The notes: generated by a model from the sequence alone, not told the origin. A stretch of DNA of 64,000 nucleotides from JAYPHU01 sp964611435 (GCA_964611435.1 CAZSXT010000015.1:28112-92111), one strand, 5' to 3'; shown: positions 8,732 through 18,285, counted from the first letter of the stretch. Numbers and translations: made by a program.

Positions 8732-9193
8732 ATGGTTCAATCGTCGGACCGATTTCTAGAAAAATTGCTACCCTATCTGCTGCAGCGCGCGAGTTTTTTG
8801 GTTACGGAACAGTTTCACCAACACTTGAAGCTAAATGGCGTGAGTGTAAGCCGATGGCGCTTGCTTGCCTGGCTTTCTGATTACAAGAGATCGACCATCA
8901 ACGAATTGACAGACAATCTTATGCTGAAACAGCCGACCGTAACCCGTCTTGTGGATGCTGCCGTGAAAGACGGTCTCGTGACGAAAGCCGCCGGTCGTGA
9001 AGACGGTCGGCGAGTTTATGTTTCGCTTACCGCAGCTGGCGAGAAATTGATTGAACAATTAAAGAGCGATGCGAGTGAGGCGGAGGCCAAGATAGGAGAA
9101 ATTGGCGATCTGAAGGCGATCGACCGTTTAAAAAAGAATCTGGTTGAAATCATCGATCAATTTGAAGGACAGAAATACTTCAGACGGTCGTGA
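8732..9193 (+). CDS. MarR family transcriptional regulator
   Basis: 153 residues with a complete winged helix: VSRWRLLAWLSDYKRSTINELTDNLMLKQPTVTRLVDAAVKDGLVTKAAG followed here by the wing residues GREDGRRVYVSL. N- and C-terminal helices form the dimer interface. It is divergent from the dioxygenase operon with a 99-base spacer holding that operon's promoter. NicR, the repressor of the nicotinate-degradation genes in Pseudomonas, is also a MarR protein, so this is probably the pathway's local repressor, released by a pyridine or aromatic acid. GAGGTG upstream of the ATG serves as ribosome binding site. Confidence 0.92.
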   Translation: MVQSSDRFLEKLLPYLLQRASFLVTEQFHQHLKLNGVSVSRWRLLAWLSDYKRSTINELTDNLMLKQPTVTRLVDAAVKDGLVTKAAGREDGRRVYVSLTAAGEKLIEQLKSDASEAEAKIGEIGDLKAIDRLKKNLVEIIDQFEGQKYFRRS

Positions 9194-9362
9194 GTGTTCT
9201 CAGCATTTGTACGCCATTTCAGACCTGGCCTGACACCCCTCCATTTCAACAATGAGTCCAGAGCTGAAAGTCGCCAGTTAACGCAAAAGCGCCTTAACTT
9301 CTTTGCAAACCACCCTATTTTTTTGCTTAATGCGCCCAAATTTACTCATTTGGATTGCTTTC

Positions 9363-10190
9363 ATGACTGATACGCCTGCCCCCGCCATTCCATCCGCCAC
9401 GGTTCTGTTGTTAAGGGACCGTCCGGGCGGATTCGAGGTGTTTATGGTTAAGCGGCATTCAGGCATTGATTTCGCCGGTGGGGCCTTGGTGTTTCCAGGT
9501 GGTAAGACCGATCCGGGCGATATCGAACATGGTTGGGATGATCACTGTGATGGCGTTGACGGTTTAAGCCCGATCGAAATCGGCAACCGGGTCTGCGGTA
9601 TCCGCGAAACCTTCGAGGAGGCCGGATTTCTGCTGGCGCGGGACAAACACGATGGCGCGTTGATCGGCAAGGACCGGGCGGGCGAGCTGGGGGAAAAATA
9701 CCGAAATGCGGTGCATGCAGGCGATGTGGGTATGCGCGAAATGGCCCAAGCTGAAAATTTGATCTTGGCGTGCGATCTGATGGTGCCGTATGCGTGGTGG
9801 ATCACGCCGTCGCCGTTCCCTAAGCGTTTCGACACGTGGTTTTTCATGGCGCGCGCGCCCGAGGACCAGCAAGGCTCCCACGATCAGGGAGAATCCGTGG
9901 ATTCTCTCTGGATTTCGCCGGACAAGGCGCTGCAGGCGGCGGCGGACCAGGACTTTAAAATCGTATTCGCGACCCGGATGAACCTGAAAAAAGCGGGCCG
10001 GGCCACCACCGTGGATGAGGCGTTGGCGGCGGCTGCGGCGGACACCATCGTGCCGGTTGAACCCCATGTGACCCGGGCCGACGAGGGTATCATCTTTCGC
10101 ATTCCGGAGGAGGCGGGGTATGGTCTGACCGAACACCTGGAAACTGACGGGGCGACTCGCGTGCCCAAAACGGCTGGCGAGGGACGGTGA
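9363..10190 (+). CDS. Nudix hydrolase with split (extended) Nudix box
   Basis: The start is placed at the ATG at 9363 (MTDTPAPAIPSATV), where similarity to the family begins; an in-frame ATG at 9303 adds 20 unlikely residues. The Nudix box is split by an insertion: GGALVFPGGKTDPGD, about 30 further residues, then GIRETFEEAGFLLA, which supplies the metal-binding REXXEE. This layout is that of the NUDT7/NUDT19 (CoA or acyl-CoA diphosphatase-like) group rather than MutT. Length 275. It likely hydrolyses a nucleoside-diphosphate-linked cofactor in the cytoplasm. It stands alone; no ribosome binding site is obvious. Confidence 0.88.
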   Translation: MTDTPAPAIPSATVLLLRDRPGGFEVFMVKRHSGIDFAGGALVFPGGKTDPGDIEHGWDDHCDGVDGLSPIEIGNRVCGIRETFEEAGFLLARDKHDGALIGKDRAGELGEKYRNAVHAGDVGMREMAQAENLILACDLMVPYAWWITPSPFPKRFDTWFFMARAPEDQQGSHDQGESVDSLWISPDKALQAAADQDFKIVFATRMNLKKAGRATTVDEALAAAAADTIVPVEPHVTRADEGIIFRIPEEAGYGLTEHLETDGATRVPKTAGEGR

Positions 10191-10351
10191 AATCAGGTGA
10201 AATCGGTTTTCAAGGACCGTTAAATCTTTTATTTATCAGGGAAATTTATCGTCGTTTGCCTTCTGTTAAGGATATAAGCAATATGACTGCACTCGTGGTT
10301 TTTTGCTGCCGAGAACTTGGTGCGGCAAAATGACATGTGAGCGAGGGGATC

Positions 10352-11488
10352 ATGGAGTCTAAGTTTAAGCTGCCACTGACGGGTTCGAGCGTTGTTTTTG
10401 GTGCGGCGCTGCTGCTCGCAGGTTGTTCGTCCGTACCGGATGCCGCCAATCCGGTTGAGTGGTACAAAAGTGTCAAGGAATCCATTGCCGGCGACGACGC
10501 CGAGAAGGAAGGCGACGCCGCCGAAAAGCCGGCCAATGAACTAGTGGCGGATCGCGATAAGCCTGCGCCCGGCGCAAACGAGGAGTTTCCGAAGCTTTCT
10601 TCGGTGCCTCCACGTCCCGCTCCGAGTTCCGCCGCAGAGCGCGAACGTATTCGCGAAGGGCTGGTCGCGGATCAGGAGAGCGCGCGCCGCTATTCCGATG
10701 AGGTGATCCAGCGCCAGGGTGAGGCATCCAATCCCTTGGTCACATCGGCGCCTACCCCGGCACCAGCGCCGGAAGCCGCCGTAAAAGCGCCGGAGTCAGC
10801 GGCTATGCCCGCGCCCAAGCCGGAACCGATGAAACAGGAAATGGCGAAGACTCCGCCTGCAAAACCTATTCCTGCAGCGCCGCAAGTGGCGCCGCCACCG
10901 CCGCCGCAATCGTCCGGTCCGCAACAGCAATCGAGCTTTAGAGAACCCGCTGTACAGATGGCGGCGATCTCTCCGGCGCCGGCGGGCGAGCAGGGCACGG
11001 TGGTAATTTCCGGCAGCGGTGTGCAAACGATCGCCAGTGCTGCGGCTATCCAGGGCAACATGCCTGCTGTGTCCGGCACCACGATTCCGGGGGTGCGGTC
11101 GTTGTCCGAATTTAATCCGTCTGGTGTTCGGGGTTCATATCAGGTCGCGACGATTATCTTTGCTAACGGCTCTTCAAAGCTTGCCGCCCGTGACCGGCGG
11201 ATCCTCCGTCAGGTCGTAGGTCAGCATAAGAAAGTCGGTGGCACGATCCGCGTAGTGGGTCATGCCAGTCATCGGACCCGCGATCTGGAACCTGTCCGCC
11301 ACAAGATGGTGAATTTTGAAGTTTCATCGGAGCGGGCCGATATTGTCGCCAAGGAATTGATGAAATTGGGAACACCGGCTACGAGTTTATTTGTCGGTGC
11401 GGTATCGGACAATGAACCTAAGTACCGGGAAAATATGCCCTCCGGTGAGGCTGGAAATAGGCGAACCGAAATTTTCATCGACTTCTAG
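10352..11488 (+). CDS. OmpA-family outer-membrane lipoprotein
   Basis: The ATG at 10352 (MESKFKLPL) has GAGGGG directly upstream; a GTG five codons earlier is less likely. A lipobox LLAGC near residue 25 predicts lipidation. Residues 30-250 are Pro/Ala-rich and low-complexity. The last 115 residues form an OmpA C-terminal peptidoglycan-binding domain (IIFANGSSKLAARDRRIL, then GHASHRT, and RRTEIFI at the end). The likely role is tethering the outer membrane to peptidoglycan. The usual NxxLSxxRA signature is diverged (FEVSSERADIVAKEL). It is monocistronic. The 150 bases upstream contain no clear promoter that I would defend. Confidence 0.88.
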   Translation: MESKFKLPLTGSSVVFGAALLLAGCSSVPDAANPVEWYKSVKESIAGDDAEKEGDAAEKPANELVADRDKPAPGANEEFPKLSSVPPRPAPSSAAERERIREGLVADQESARRYSDEVIQRQGEASNPLVTSAPTPAPAPEAAVKAPESAAMPAPKPEPMKQEMAKTPPAKPIPAAPQVAPPPPPQSSGPQQQSSFREPAVQMAAISPAPAGEQGTVVISGSGVQTIASAAAIQGNMPAVSGTTIPGVRSLSEFNPSGVRGSYQVATIIFANGSSKLAARDRRILRQVVGQHKKVGGTIRVVGHASHRTRDLEPVRHKMVNFEVSSERADIVAKELMKLGTPATSLFVGAVSDNEPKYRENMPSGEAGNRRTEIFIDF

Positions 11489-11596
11489 GCTAGCCGCCAC
11501 GTAGTTGACATCATCTTCTAATAGATTTGGTTTGCTTTGAGAGGCCATCAAAGCGAAAACCGTTGCAGCAATCAGGCTTTAAAAAGATACAGGATC

Positions 11597-12820
11597 ATGG
11601 AACAGGAATTTCACAGGATTAAGCGTCTCCCGCCGTATGTGTTCAATGAAGTGAACGACATGAAGGCCAAGGCGCGAGCTGCCGGGGAGGACATTATCGA
11701 CTTCGGCATGGGCAATCCTGATTCTGCAACCCCGCCGCACATCGTCGAGAAGCTGGTGGAAACGGTCCATGACGGGCGTACCCATCGCTATTCGGCGTCC
11801 AAGGGCATTCCCGGTTTGCGGAAGGCGATCGCGTCCTATTACGGCCGCCGGTTTAACGTGGATATCGATCCGAATTCAGAAGCCATCGTGACCTTGGGTT
11901 CAAAGGAAGGCTTGGCGAACCTCGCCTCCGCCATCACCAGCCCCGGTGACGTGATCCTGGTGCCCAATCCCAGCTATCCGATTCACCAGTTCGGCTTTAT
12001 CATTGCCGGCGCGGCGGTGCGGAATGTACCTGTCGCGCCTGACGGCGACTATTTGAAGGCCTTGGAGACAGCCGTCATCCATAGCGTGCCTAAGCCGACC
12101 GCTGTGGTTCTCAACTACCCCAACAACCCGACGGCGATGGTCGCTGATCTGGATTTCTATGGCCAGGTGGTCGATTTCTGCCTGCACCACGGGATTTATA
12201 TCCTGTCTGACCTCGCCTATGCGGAGCTGTTTTTCGACATCGCGCCGCCGCCATCGATCCTGGAAATTCCACGCGCCCGTGAAATTGCTGTCGAATTCAC
12301 CTCTATGAGCAAGACCTACAACATGCCCGGCTGGCGGATCGGTTTCGCCGCCGGCAACAAGCACCTGATTGCGGCGCTGACTCGGATAAAATCTTATCTC
12401 GACTATGGTGCGTTTACGCCGATCCAGGTGGCCGCTGCGGCGGCCTTGAATGGTCCCCAGGATTGCGTCGAAGAAATCCGCCAGCTCTATAAGGAACGCC
12501 GCGACGTTCTGATCGAAAGCATGTCAGCCTCCGGCTGGGATATTCCTGCGCCGCCGGCCACCATGTTCGCTTGGGCGCCTTTGCCGCCGGGCTTTGAGGA
12601 TTTGGGGTCAGTCGAATTTTCCAAGCTGATCCTGCAAGAGGCCAAGATGGCCGTCTCGCCGGGTATTGCTTTCGGCGAGCATGGCGACGGGCATGTCCGG
12701 ATTTCTCTGGTCGAGAACAAGCAGCGCATTCGCCAAGCCGCACGTAACGTGAAGACCTTTATGTCTCAGCAGTGCAATGTCCTGGAAGATTGGGAACGAA
12801 AGCGGGCCGCTGTCTCTTGA
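11597..12820 (+). CDS. PLP-dependent class I/II aminotransferase (AlaC-like)
   Basis: From the ATG at 11597 (MEQEFHRIKRLPPYVF; AGGAT upstream) the protein is 407 residues. It is a fold-type I aminotransferase with the PLP lysine in SMSKTYNMPGWRIGFAAGN and the substrate-binding NYPNNPTA. Start MEQEFHRIKRLPPYVFNEVN is typical of the AlaC/YfdZ group (glutamate-pyruvate or LL-diaminopimelate-like aminotransferase). Its stop overlaps the start of homoserine dehydrogenase, so the two are coupled; the pair followed by glpX and recJ is a common alphaproteobacterial order. A role in alanine or aspartate-family amino acid synthesis fits. Substrate specificity is not visible. Confidence 0.92.
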   Translation: MEQEFHRIKRLPPYVFNEVNDMKAKARAAGEDIIDFGMGNPDSATPPHIVEKLVETVHDGRTHRYSASKGIPGLRKAIASYYGRRFNVDIDPNSEAIVTLGSKEGLANLASAITSPGDVILVPNPSYPIHQFGFIIAGAAVRNVPVAPDGDYLKALETAVIHSVPKPTAVVLNYPNNPTAMVADLDFYGQVVDFCLHHGIYILSDLAYAELFFDIAPPPSILEIPRAREIAVEFTSMSKTYNMPGWRIGFAAGNKHLIAALTRIKSYLDYGAFTPIQVAAAAALNGPQDCVEEIRQLYKERRDVLIESMSASGWDIPAPPATMFAWAPLPPGFEDLGSVEFSKLILQEAKMAVSPGIAFGEHGDGHVRISLVENKQRIRQAARNVKTFMSQQCNVLEDWERKRAAVS

Positions 12821-14112
12821 GTGATCCATTGAAAATTGGTGTGGCGGGCCTCGGGACCGTCGGGGCCGGCACGGTCAAGCTGTTGCGCGATCAGGCCGAG
12901 CTTCTGCGCCAGCGATCCGGGCGGGACATTACAGTGACCGCCGTTTCAGCTCGTGACGCCGGGAAAGACCGGGGTTTCTCCAAAGACGGACTGACCTGGT
13001 ACGACGATGCCATCGCTATGGCGGACGACGATAATGTCGATGTGGTTGTTGAACTGATCGGCGGTTCCGAAGGTGTGGCCAAGGACCTGGTCGAAAAGGC
13101 GTTGGCCAACGGTAAGCATGTTGTGACCGCCAACAAGGCCCTGATCGCCCATCACGGTGCGGCGCTGGCCAAGGCAGCAGAAGGCGCAGGTGTCGCCCTG
13201 GCGTACGAGGCGGCTGTTGCCGGCGGTATCCCCATCGTGAAAGCTCTGCGCGAAGGCTTGGCGGCGAACAGCATCAGCCGGGTCTATGGCATTCTCAACG
13301 GCACCTGCAATTATATCCTCAGCAATATGCGGGAGACCGGCAAGCCGTTCGACATGGTTCTCTCCGAAGCGCAAGAGCTAGGATACGCGGAGGCCGATCC
13401 AGCTTTTGACGTGGACGGTGTGGATGCAGCGCACAAGCTCGCCATTCTCGCCAGCCTGGCGTTCGGCACGGAAGTTAATTTTGAGGCTATCCATTGCGAG
13501 GGCATTCGACATGTTTCGCCGTTGGATTTTGAATTCGCGGAGGAGCTCGGTTACCGGATTAAGTTGCTCGGCATAGCGCGCAAGACGGGTCACGGCGTGG
13601 AGCAGCGGGTGCATCCTTGTATGGTGCCGCTCGAAGATCCGATCGCGCATATCGAGGACGTTTTTAATGCCGTCGTTGTCGATGGCCACGCGGTGGAGAC
13701 CACCATGTACGAAGGCCGGGGCGCCGGCGTAGGGCCGACGTCATCGGCCGTGGTCGCGGATATTGTCGATATAGCCAGGGGTTTGAACCTGCCAGTCTTC
13801 GGCGTGCCCGCCGATTCGTTGATTCGGGCTGAAATACCGCCTATGGCGCGGCATTCGGGGCAATACTATGTGCGGTTTACGGTGATCGACCGGCCGGGTG
13901 TATTTGCTGAAATTGCCAGTGCGCTCAAAGAGAACAATGTGTCCATGGAGGCTATAATCCAGCGTGGCCGGGCACCAGGGGAGGCCGTGGAAGTTGTTCT
14001 CACCACCCATGAAACCGAAGAAAAGGCCATGCTCGCGACCATCGAGGCCATCGGCAAATCCGAGGCTATATTAGAGCCCACGAGGATGATAAGAATCGTG
14101 TCGTTTTCATAG
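12817..14112 (+). CDS. hom: Homoserine dehydrogenase
   Basis: Domains in order: NAD(P)-binding Rossmann domain (KIGVAGLGTVGAGTVKLL), catalytic domain with NGTCNYILSNM and YAEADPAFDVDG, and a C-terminal ACT domain (YYVRFTVIDRPGVFAEIA), so threonine feedback is likely. It reduces aspartate semialdehyde to homoserine for threonine and methionine synthesis. I place the start at a TTG at 12817 that overlaps the aminotransferase stop (TTGA) because residues LSDPLKIGVAG begin there; the only upstream ATG (12772) lies inside the previous gene. Length about 431, normal for this class. Confidence 0.95.
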   Translation: MSDPLKIGVAGLGTVGAGTVKLLRDQAELLRQRSGRDITVTAVSARDAGKDRGFSKDGLTWYDDAIAMADDDNVDVVVELIGGSEGVAKDLVEKALANGKHVVTANKALIAHHGAALAKAAEGAGVALAYEAAVAGGIPIVKALREGLAANSISRVYGILNGTCNYILSNMRETGKPFDMVLSEAQELGYAEADPAFDVDGVDAAHKLAILASLAFGTEVNFEAIHCEGIRHVSPLDFEFAEELGYRIKLLGIARKTGHGVEQRVHPCMVPLEDPIAHIEDVFNAVVVDGHAVETTMYEGRGAGVGPTSSAVVADIVDIARGLNLPVFGVPADSLIRAEIPPMARHSGQYYVRFTVIDRPGVFAEIASALKENNVSMEAIIQRGRAPGEAVEVVLTTHETEEKAMLATIEAIGKSEAILEPTRMIRIVSFS

Positions 14113-14157
14113 CACCAAATACGGTGGCTTAAATAACCAAAAATAGGGTGGAATGGC

Positions 14158-15150
14158 ATGAGTGAACTTCCGGCAAAAATGGATCGAAATTTGGCGTTGG
14201 AAGCCGTTCGGGTAACCGAGGCGGCGGCTCTCGCGGCGTCCCGGTGGATGGGGCGAGGCGATGAGAAAGCGGCCGATCAGGCCGCTGTCGACGCGATGCG
14301 CCGGGCGCTCAATAGTTTGAATATCGAAGGCACCGTTCGGATCGGAGAGGGCGAACGGGATGAAGCGCCGATGCTCTATATCGGCGAGGAAGTCGGCGTC
14401 GGCGATGGACCGAAGATCGATATCGCCCTCGACCCCCTGGAAGGAACGACCATCACCGCCAAGGGCGGCACCAATGCGCTGGCCGTTGTTGCGATGGCGG
14501 AGGAAGGGGGCTTTTTGAACGCACCCGACACCTACATGGAGAAAATCGCTGTCGGCCATGGTTTGCCCGAAGGCGTGGTTGATCTGGATGAGAAGGTCGA
14601 GGTGAACCTTAAAAATTTGGCCAAGGCCAAGGGCATGGATATCAGCGATATTGTCGCCTGTGTGCTGGACCGGCCGCGTCATGACGAGATCATCGCCAAG
14701 TGCCGGGAAGTCGGTGCTCGGATCATGCTGATTGGCGACGGCGATGTCAGCGGCGTGATCGCCACTTCGCGGGAAGAGGCGGGAGTCGATATCTATATGG
14801 GTGTCGGCGGGGCGCCCGAAGGCGTTTTGGCCGCGGCGGCTCTCCGCTGTATCGGCGGGCAGATGCAGGGCCGCCTGGTGTTCCGGAATGCCCATGAAAA
14901 AGCCCGCGCAGAACGGCTGGGCGTCACTGATTTCGATCGAAAATACAATCTGCTTGATTTGGCCGGCGGTGAGGTGATGTTCGCCGCCACCGGTGTGACC
15001 AACGGCACCATGCTGAAAGGCGTGCGCCGGTTCCGCCAGGGCGCGATGACTCATTCCATGATCATGCGCTCCAAGTCCGGCACGGTCCGCTATATCGAGG
15101 CGGAGCACAATTTTGACCGTAAGACGGGTTTCGACCCCGCCGACGAGTAG
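14158..15150 (+). CDS. glpX: Class II fructose-1,6-bisphosphatase
   Basis: 330 residues, full family length. Metal-binding and active-site segments are visible: IGEGERDEAPMLYIGEEVG and DIALDPLEGTTITAKG (the lithium-sensitive phosphatase DPxxGT motif), followed by the GlpX-specific MEKIAVGHGLPEG. It hydrolyses fructose 1,6-bisphosphate in gluconeogenesis. It lies 45 bases after hom and 2 bases before recJ, inside one run of plus-strand genes. Confidence 0.96.
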   Translation: MSELPAKMDRNLALEAVRVTEAAALAASRWMGRGDEKAADQAAVDAMRRALNSLNIEGTVRIGEGERDEAPMLYIGEEVGVGDGPKIDIALDPLEGTTITAKGGTNALAVVAMAEEGGFLNAPDTYMEKIAVGHGLPEGVVDLDEKVEVNLKNLAKAKGMDISDIVACVLDRPRHDEIIAKCREVGARIMLIGDGDVSGVIATSREEAGVDIYMGVGGAPEGVLAAAALRCIGGQMQGRLVFRNAHEKARAERLGVTDFDRKYNLLDLAGGEVMFAATGVTNGTMLKGVRRFRQGAMTHSMIMRSKSGTVRYIEAEHNFDRKTGFDPADE

Positions 15151-15152
15151 CC

Positions 15153-16937
15153 GTGGACGCCGTCGCATCAGAGACGGTCGTATTCGGGGTAGAGAAATCC
15201 TTCTCAGGCCGTCGCTGGCTGGAACGTGACTATGACCAGCGGCTGGCGATGGCCATTTCCCAACAGTATACCCTGCCGGAAATCATCGGGCGGCTGCTGT
15301 CCGCCCGGGACGTGGACCTGGAAGTTGTCGAGACGTTCCTGGACCCCCGTCTGAATACGCTGCTGCCCGATCCCGGACATTTATTGGACATGGATAAGGC
15401 CGTCGAGCGGCTGATCCGGGCGATCAAGGCCGGCGAGCAGGTCGCGGTGTTTGGCGACTATGACGTGGATGGAGCAACCTCGTCGGCGCTGGTCAAACGT
15501 TTCTTTCGGGCGTTGGGCGTTGATCTCCGCATCTATATTCCCGACCGCATGAAAGAAGGCTATGGCCCCAACATCCCGGCGCTGAGCCAATTGAAGGGCC
15601 AGGGCACAGACGTCGTGATCACCGTCGATTGCGGCACCGCGTCCTATGAGCCGTTGGAATATGCGCTGGAAAACGACCTGGATGTCATTGTCGTCGACCA
15701 CCATGTGGCCGAAGCGGGCCTGCCCAAGGCCACCGCAGTGGTGAACCCGAACCGGATGGACGAAGACAGCCCGCACGGTCAGTTGGCGGCAGTTGGCGTG
15801 ACGTTTCTCCTTCTCGTCGCGCTCAACCGGGGCTTGAGGGAGGCTGGTTATTACAAAGAACAGAATTTGGCCGAACCTGATTTGATGGCTTTGCTTGATC
15901 TCGTTGCGCTCGGCACGGTGGCCGATATCGTGCCTCTGACAGGCGTCAACCGGGCGCTGGTGATTCAGGGATTGAAGGTCTTCGCCCGCCGCCGCAATGC
16001 GGGCATGAAGGCGCTGGCGGACATTGCCGGGATAGATGAAACACCAAGCGCGTATCACATGGGATTTATTTTAGGTCCCAGGGTCAACGCCGGCGGCCGG
16101 GTAGGGGAGTCTCACCTGGGCGCGCAGTTGCTGTCCACCGAGGATGAGATGGAGGCCGCACAAATCGCCGAGGCGCTCAACAACTATAATCTGGAACGCC
16201 GGGAGATCGAAGAGCAGATCAGTAACGAGGCGGTCGAGCAGGCGGAGTCCCAGCGCGGTGAGTCCGTTGTGTTCGTCGCGGCAGAGAACTGGCACGCCGG
16301 CGTTATCGGCATTGTCGCCAGCCGTTTGAAGGAACGCTTCAATGTGCCGGCCTGTGTGGTCGCCGTGACCGATGGCAAAGGCGTCGGCTCTGCCCGATCC
16401 GTACCGGGGGTTAATCTCGGGGCTGCCGTCATCGCCGCTCGTCAACAGGGGATGCTGCTGGCCGGCGGCGGTCACGCCATGGCGGCCGGCTTTACCTGCG
16501 AGGCGGATAAGTTGGAGGCGTTCCGGGATTTCCTGGCCGAGCGCATCAGCAAGCAGATCGAAGACAATGGCGTCGCGCCAAGCTGGAAGATCGACGGTGC
16601 GCTCAAAGTCGAAGCGGCGAGTTTGGACCTAATCCATCAGGTGGCCCGGCTTGGCCCCTTCGGCAGTGGCAATGCCGAGCCCCGGTTCGTGTTTAATGGA
16701 CTGCGTGTCGCCAAGGTGGATGTGGTCGGCGCCGATCACGTGCGCTGCCACTTCGTCGATGCCAACGGTAAGCGGTTGCAGGGGATCGCCTTTCGAACGG
16801 CGGAGACGGAGTTAGGCCAGGCATTGCTGAACCATGGCGGTCTGCCGGTGCACGTGCTCGGCCGGCTCCGGGAGAATGTTTGGCAGGGCCGGTCGTCGGT
16901 GCAGTTGATGATCGACGACGCCGCGCCCGCGCAATAA
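15153..16937 (+). CDS. recJ: Single-stranded-DNA-specific 5'-3' exonuclease RecJ
   Basis: 594 residues starting at GTG two bases after the glpX stop. The DHH phosphoesterase motifs are intact: VFGDYDVDGATSSAL, VDCGTASYEP, VVDHHVAE; the DHHA1 domain motif GGGHAMAAGFT and the C-terminal OB fold (DHVRCHFVDANGKRLQGIAF) follow. It degrades single-stranded DNA in the RecF recombination and mismatch repair pathways. Alphaproteobacterial recJ commonly follows hom and glpX. Confidence 0.97.
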   Translation: MDAVASETVVFGVEKSFSGRRWLERDYDQRLAMAISQQYTLPEIIGRLLSARDVDLEVVETFLDPRLNTLLPDPGHLLDMDKAVERLIRAIKAGEQVAVFGDYDVDGATSSALVKRFFRALGVDLRIYIPDRMKEGYGPNIPALSQLKGQGTDVVITVDCGTASYEPLEYALENDLDVIVVDHHVAEAGLPKATAVVNPNRMDEDSPHGQLAAVGVTFLLLVALNRGLREAGYYKEQNLAEPDLMALLDLVALGTVADIVPLTGVNRALVIQGLKVFARRRNAGMKALADIAGIDETPSAYHMGFILGPRVNAGGRVGESHLGAQLLSTEDEMEAAQIAEALNNYNLERREIEEQISNEAVEQAESQRGESVVFVAAENWHAGVIGIVASRLKERFNVPACVVAVTDGKGVGSARSVPGVNLGAAVIAARQQGMLLAGGGHAMAAGFTCEADKLEAFRDFLAERISKQIEDNGVAPSWKIDGALKVEAASLDLIHQVARLGPFGSGNAEPRFVFNGLRVAKVDVVGADHVRCHFVDANGKRLQGIAFRTAETELGQALLNHGGLPVHVLGRLRENVWQGRSSVQLMIDDAAPAQ

Positions 16938-16950
16938 GGACCTCACCTCC

Positions 16951-18162
16951 ATGAACTCGTCCGTCCGTCTGGTCGCCACCGTTTGCCTGGCGGAGTTGCT
17001 GACCATGGTGGGGGTCTTCACCTTCCCCGCCCTGATGCCGGACTTCATCGCCGAATGGGGGTTGAACAATACCGAGGCCGGTTGGATCGCCGGGGTGATG
17101 CTGGCCGGGTATGCTTGCGGCGTGCCTGTACTGGTCAGCCTGACTGATCGGGTGGATGCGCGACTCGTCCATATAGGCGGCTCGATAGTAACGGCGCTGT
17201 CGCTTGTGGGCTTCGTGCTGATTGCCGAAGGTTTTCTCTCGGCTTTAATCCTGCGATTTTTCGCCGGGGTGGGCCTGGCGGCGACCTACATGCCCGGACT
17301 CCGTATGTTGATGGACCGTTACGAGGGCCACAAACAGGCCCGCTCGGTCGCCTTTTATACGGCAAGCTTTTCCCTCGGTACGGCGATTTCGTTCTTCGTC
17401 TCCGGAGAATTGGGCAGCGCGTTCGGTTGGCAGACCGCCATTTGGGTGGCGGCCGTTTCCGCCGCGTTGGCGGTCCTCCTGGTTTTCGTAAGCCTGCAAC
17501 CGGTGGCGCCGGCAAAGCCCGATGAACCAACCCGGCTTTTGGACTTCCGGCCGATCTTCCGAAACCGGGCGGCCATGGGCTATATCTGGGCTTATGGCGC
17601 GCACAATTGGGAATTGTTCGCCTATCGATCCTGGATGGTGGCCTTCCTGGCCTTCAGTCTGACCCTGCAGCCTGACGCAATCACCTGGGGGGCGCCGACC
17701 CTCATCGCCACCTTTAGCGCGATCGTCGCCGTTCTTACCAGCATCGGCGGGAACGAGTTGGCCGACCGGTTCGGCCGGCGGCGGATGATTTGTCTCTATC
17801 TGATTGCCGCCGGAACCCTGGGCCTGTTTGCCGGCTTTTTGCCGGCGTTGCCCTACGGGATCGTGGCCGGACTCATGCTGCTCTATGCCGCATTGATCCA
17901 GTTGGACTCGGCCGCGCTGACCGCCGGCGCCGTAAGTGTGGCGGAGGAGGGGCGCCGTGGCGCGACCCTGGGCCTGCACGCATTGATCGGATTCGCCGGC
18001 GCGGCCATCGGGCCGCTGGTGTTTGGCATGCTCCTCGATATTGGCGGCGGCCGGGAAGACATTTTCGCCTGGGGACTGGGATTCGCGTCCATGGGGGGTG
18101 TCGCGCTCCTGGGCCCCGTCGCCTTGTGGCTGTTAAGACCGAAAACCGGGGACGTGAATTGA
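16951..18162 (+). CDS. Major facilitator superfamily transporter
   Basis: 403 residues with twelve predicted membrane helices. MFS signature elements are in the loop between helices 2 and 3 (VSLTDRVDARLVHIGG) and in the second half (NELADRFGRRRMICLY). It starts 13 bases after recJ and may be read from the same transcript. The substrate is unknown; nothing near it points to one. Confidence 0.9.
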   Translation: MNSSVRLVATVCLAELLTMVGVFTFPALMPDFIAEWGLNNTEAGWIAGVMLAGYACGVPVLVSLTDRVDARLVHIGGSIVTALSLVGFVLIAEGFLSALILRFFAGVGLAATYMPGLRMLMDRYEGHKQARSVAFYTASFSLGTAISFFVSGELGSAFGWQTAIWVAAVSAALAVLLVFVSLQPVAPAKPDEPTRLLDFRPIFRNRAAMGYIWAYGAHNWELFAYRSWMVAFLAFSLTLQPDAITWGAPTLIATFSAIVAVLTSIGGNELADRFGRRRMICLYLIAAGTLGLFAGFLPALPYGIVAGLMLLYAALIQLDSAALTAGAVSVAEEGRRGATLGLHALIGFAGAAIGPLVFGMLLDIGGGREDIFAWGLGFASMGGVALLGPVALWLLRPKTGDVN

Positions 18163-18207
18163 GACTTGATTTCGCCCGGCGCTGTTTATATATGGAGCCC
18201 CTCGCGT

Positions 18208-18285
18208 GACCCCTTCGTCTAGTCAGGCCTAGGACTCCAGATTTTCATTCTGGCAACACGGGTTCGAATCCCGTAGGGGTCACCA
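18208..18285 (+). tRNA. tRNA-Glu (anticodon TTC), CCA encoded
   Basis: A full cloverleaf can be drawn: acceptor arm GACCCCT with AGGGGTC, anticodon stem CCAGA/TCTGG enclosing the loop TTTTCAT (anticodon TTC), and the T arm ACGGGTTCGAATCCCGT. The discriminator base and CCA are encoded at 18282-18285. A short T run follows. Confidence 0.95.

Noticed and set aside
14107..15168. Long open frame (353 codons) on the minus strand
   Set aside because: Antisense to glpX; residues are a shadow of the real gene.
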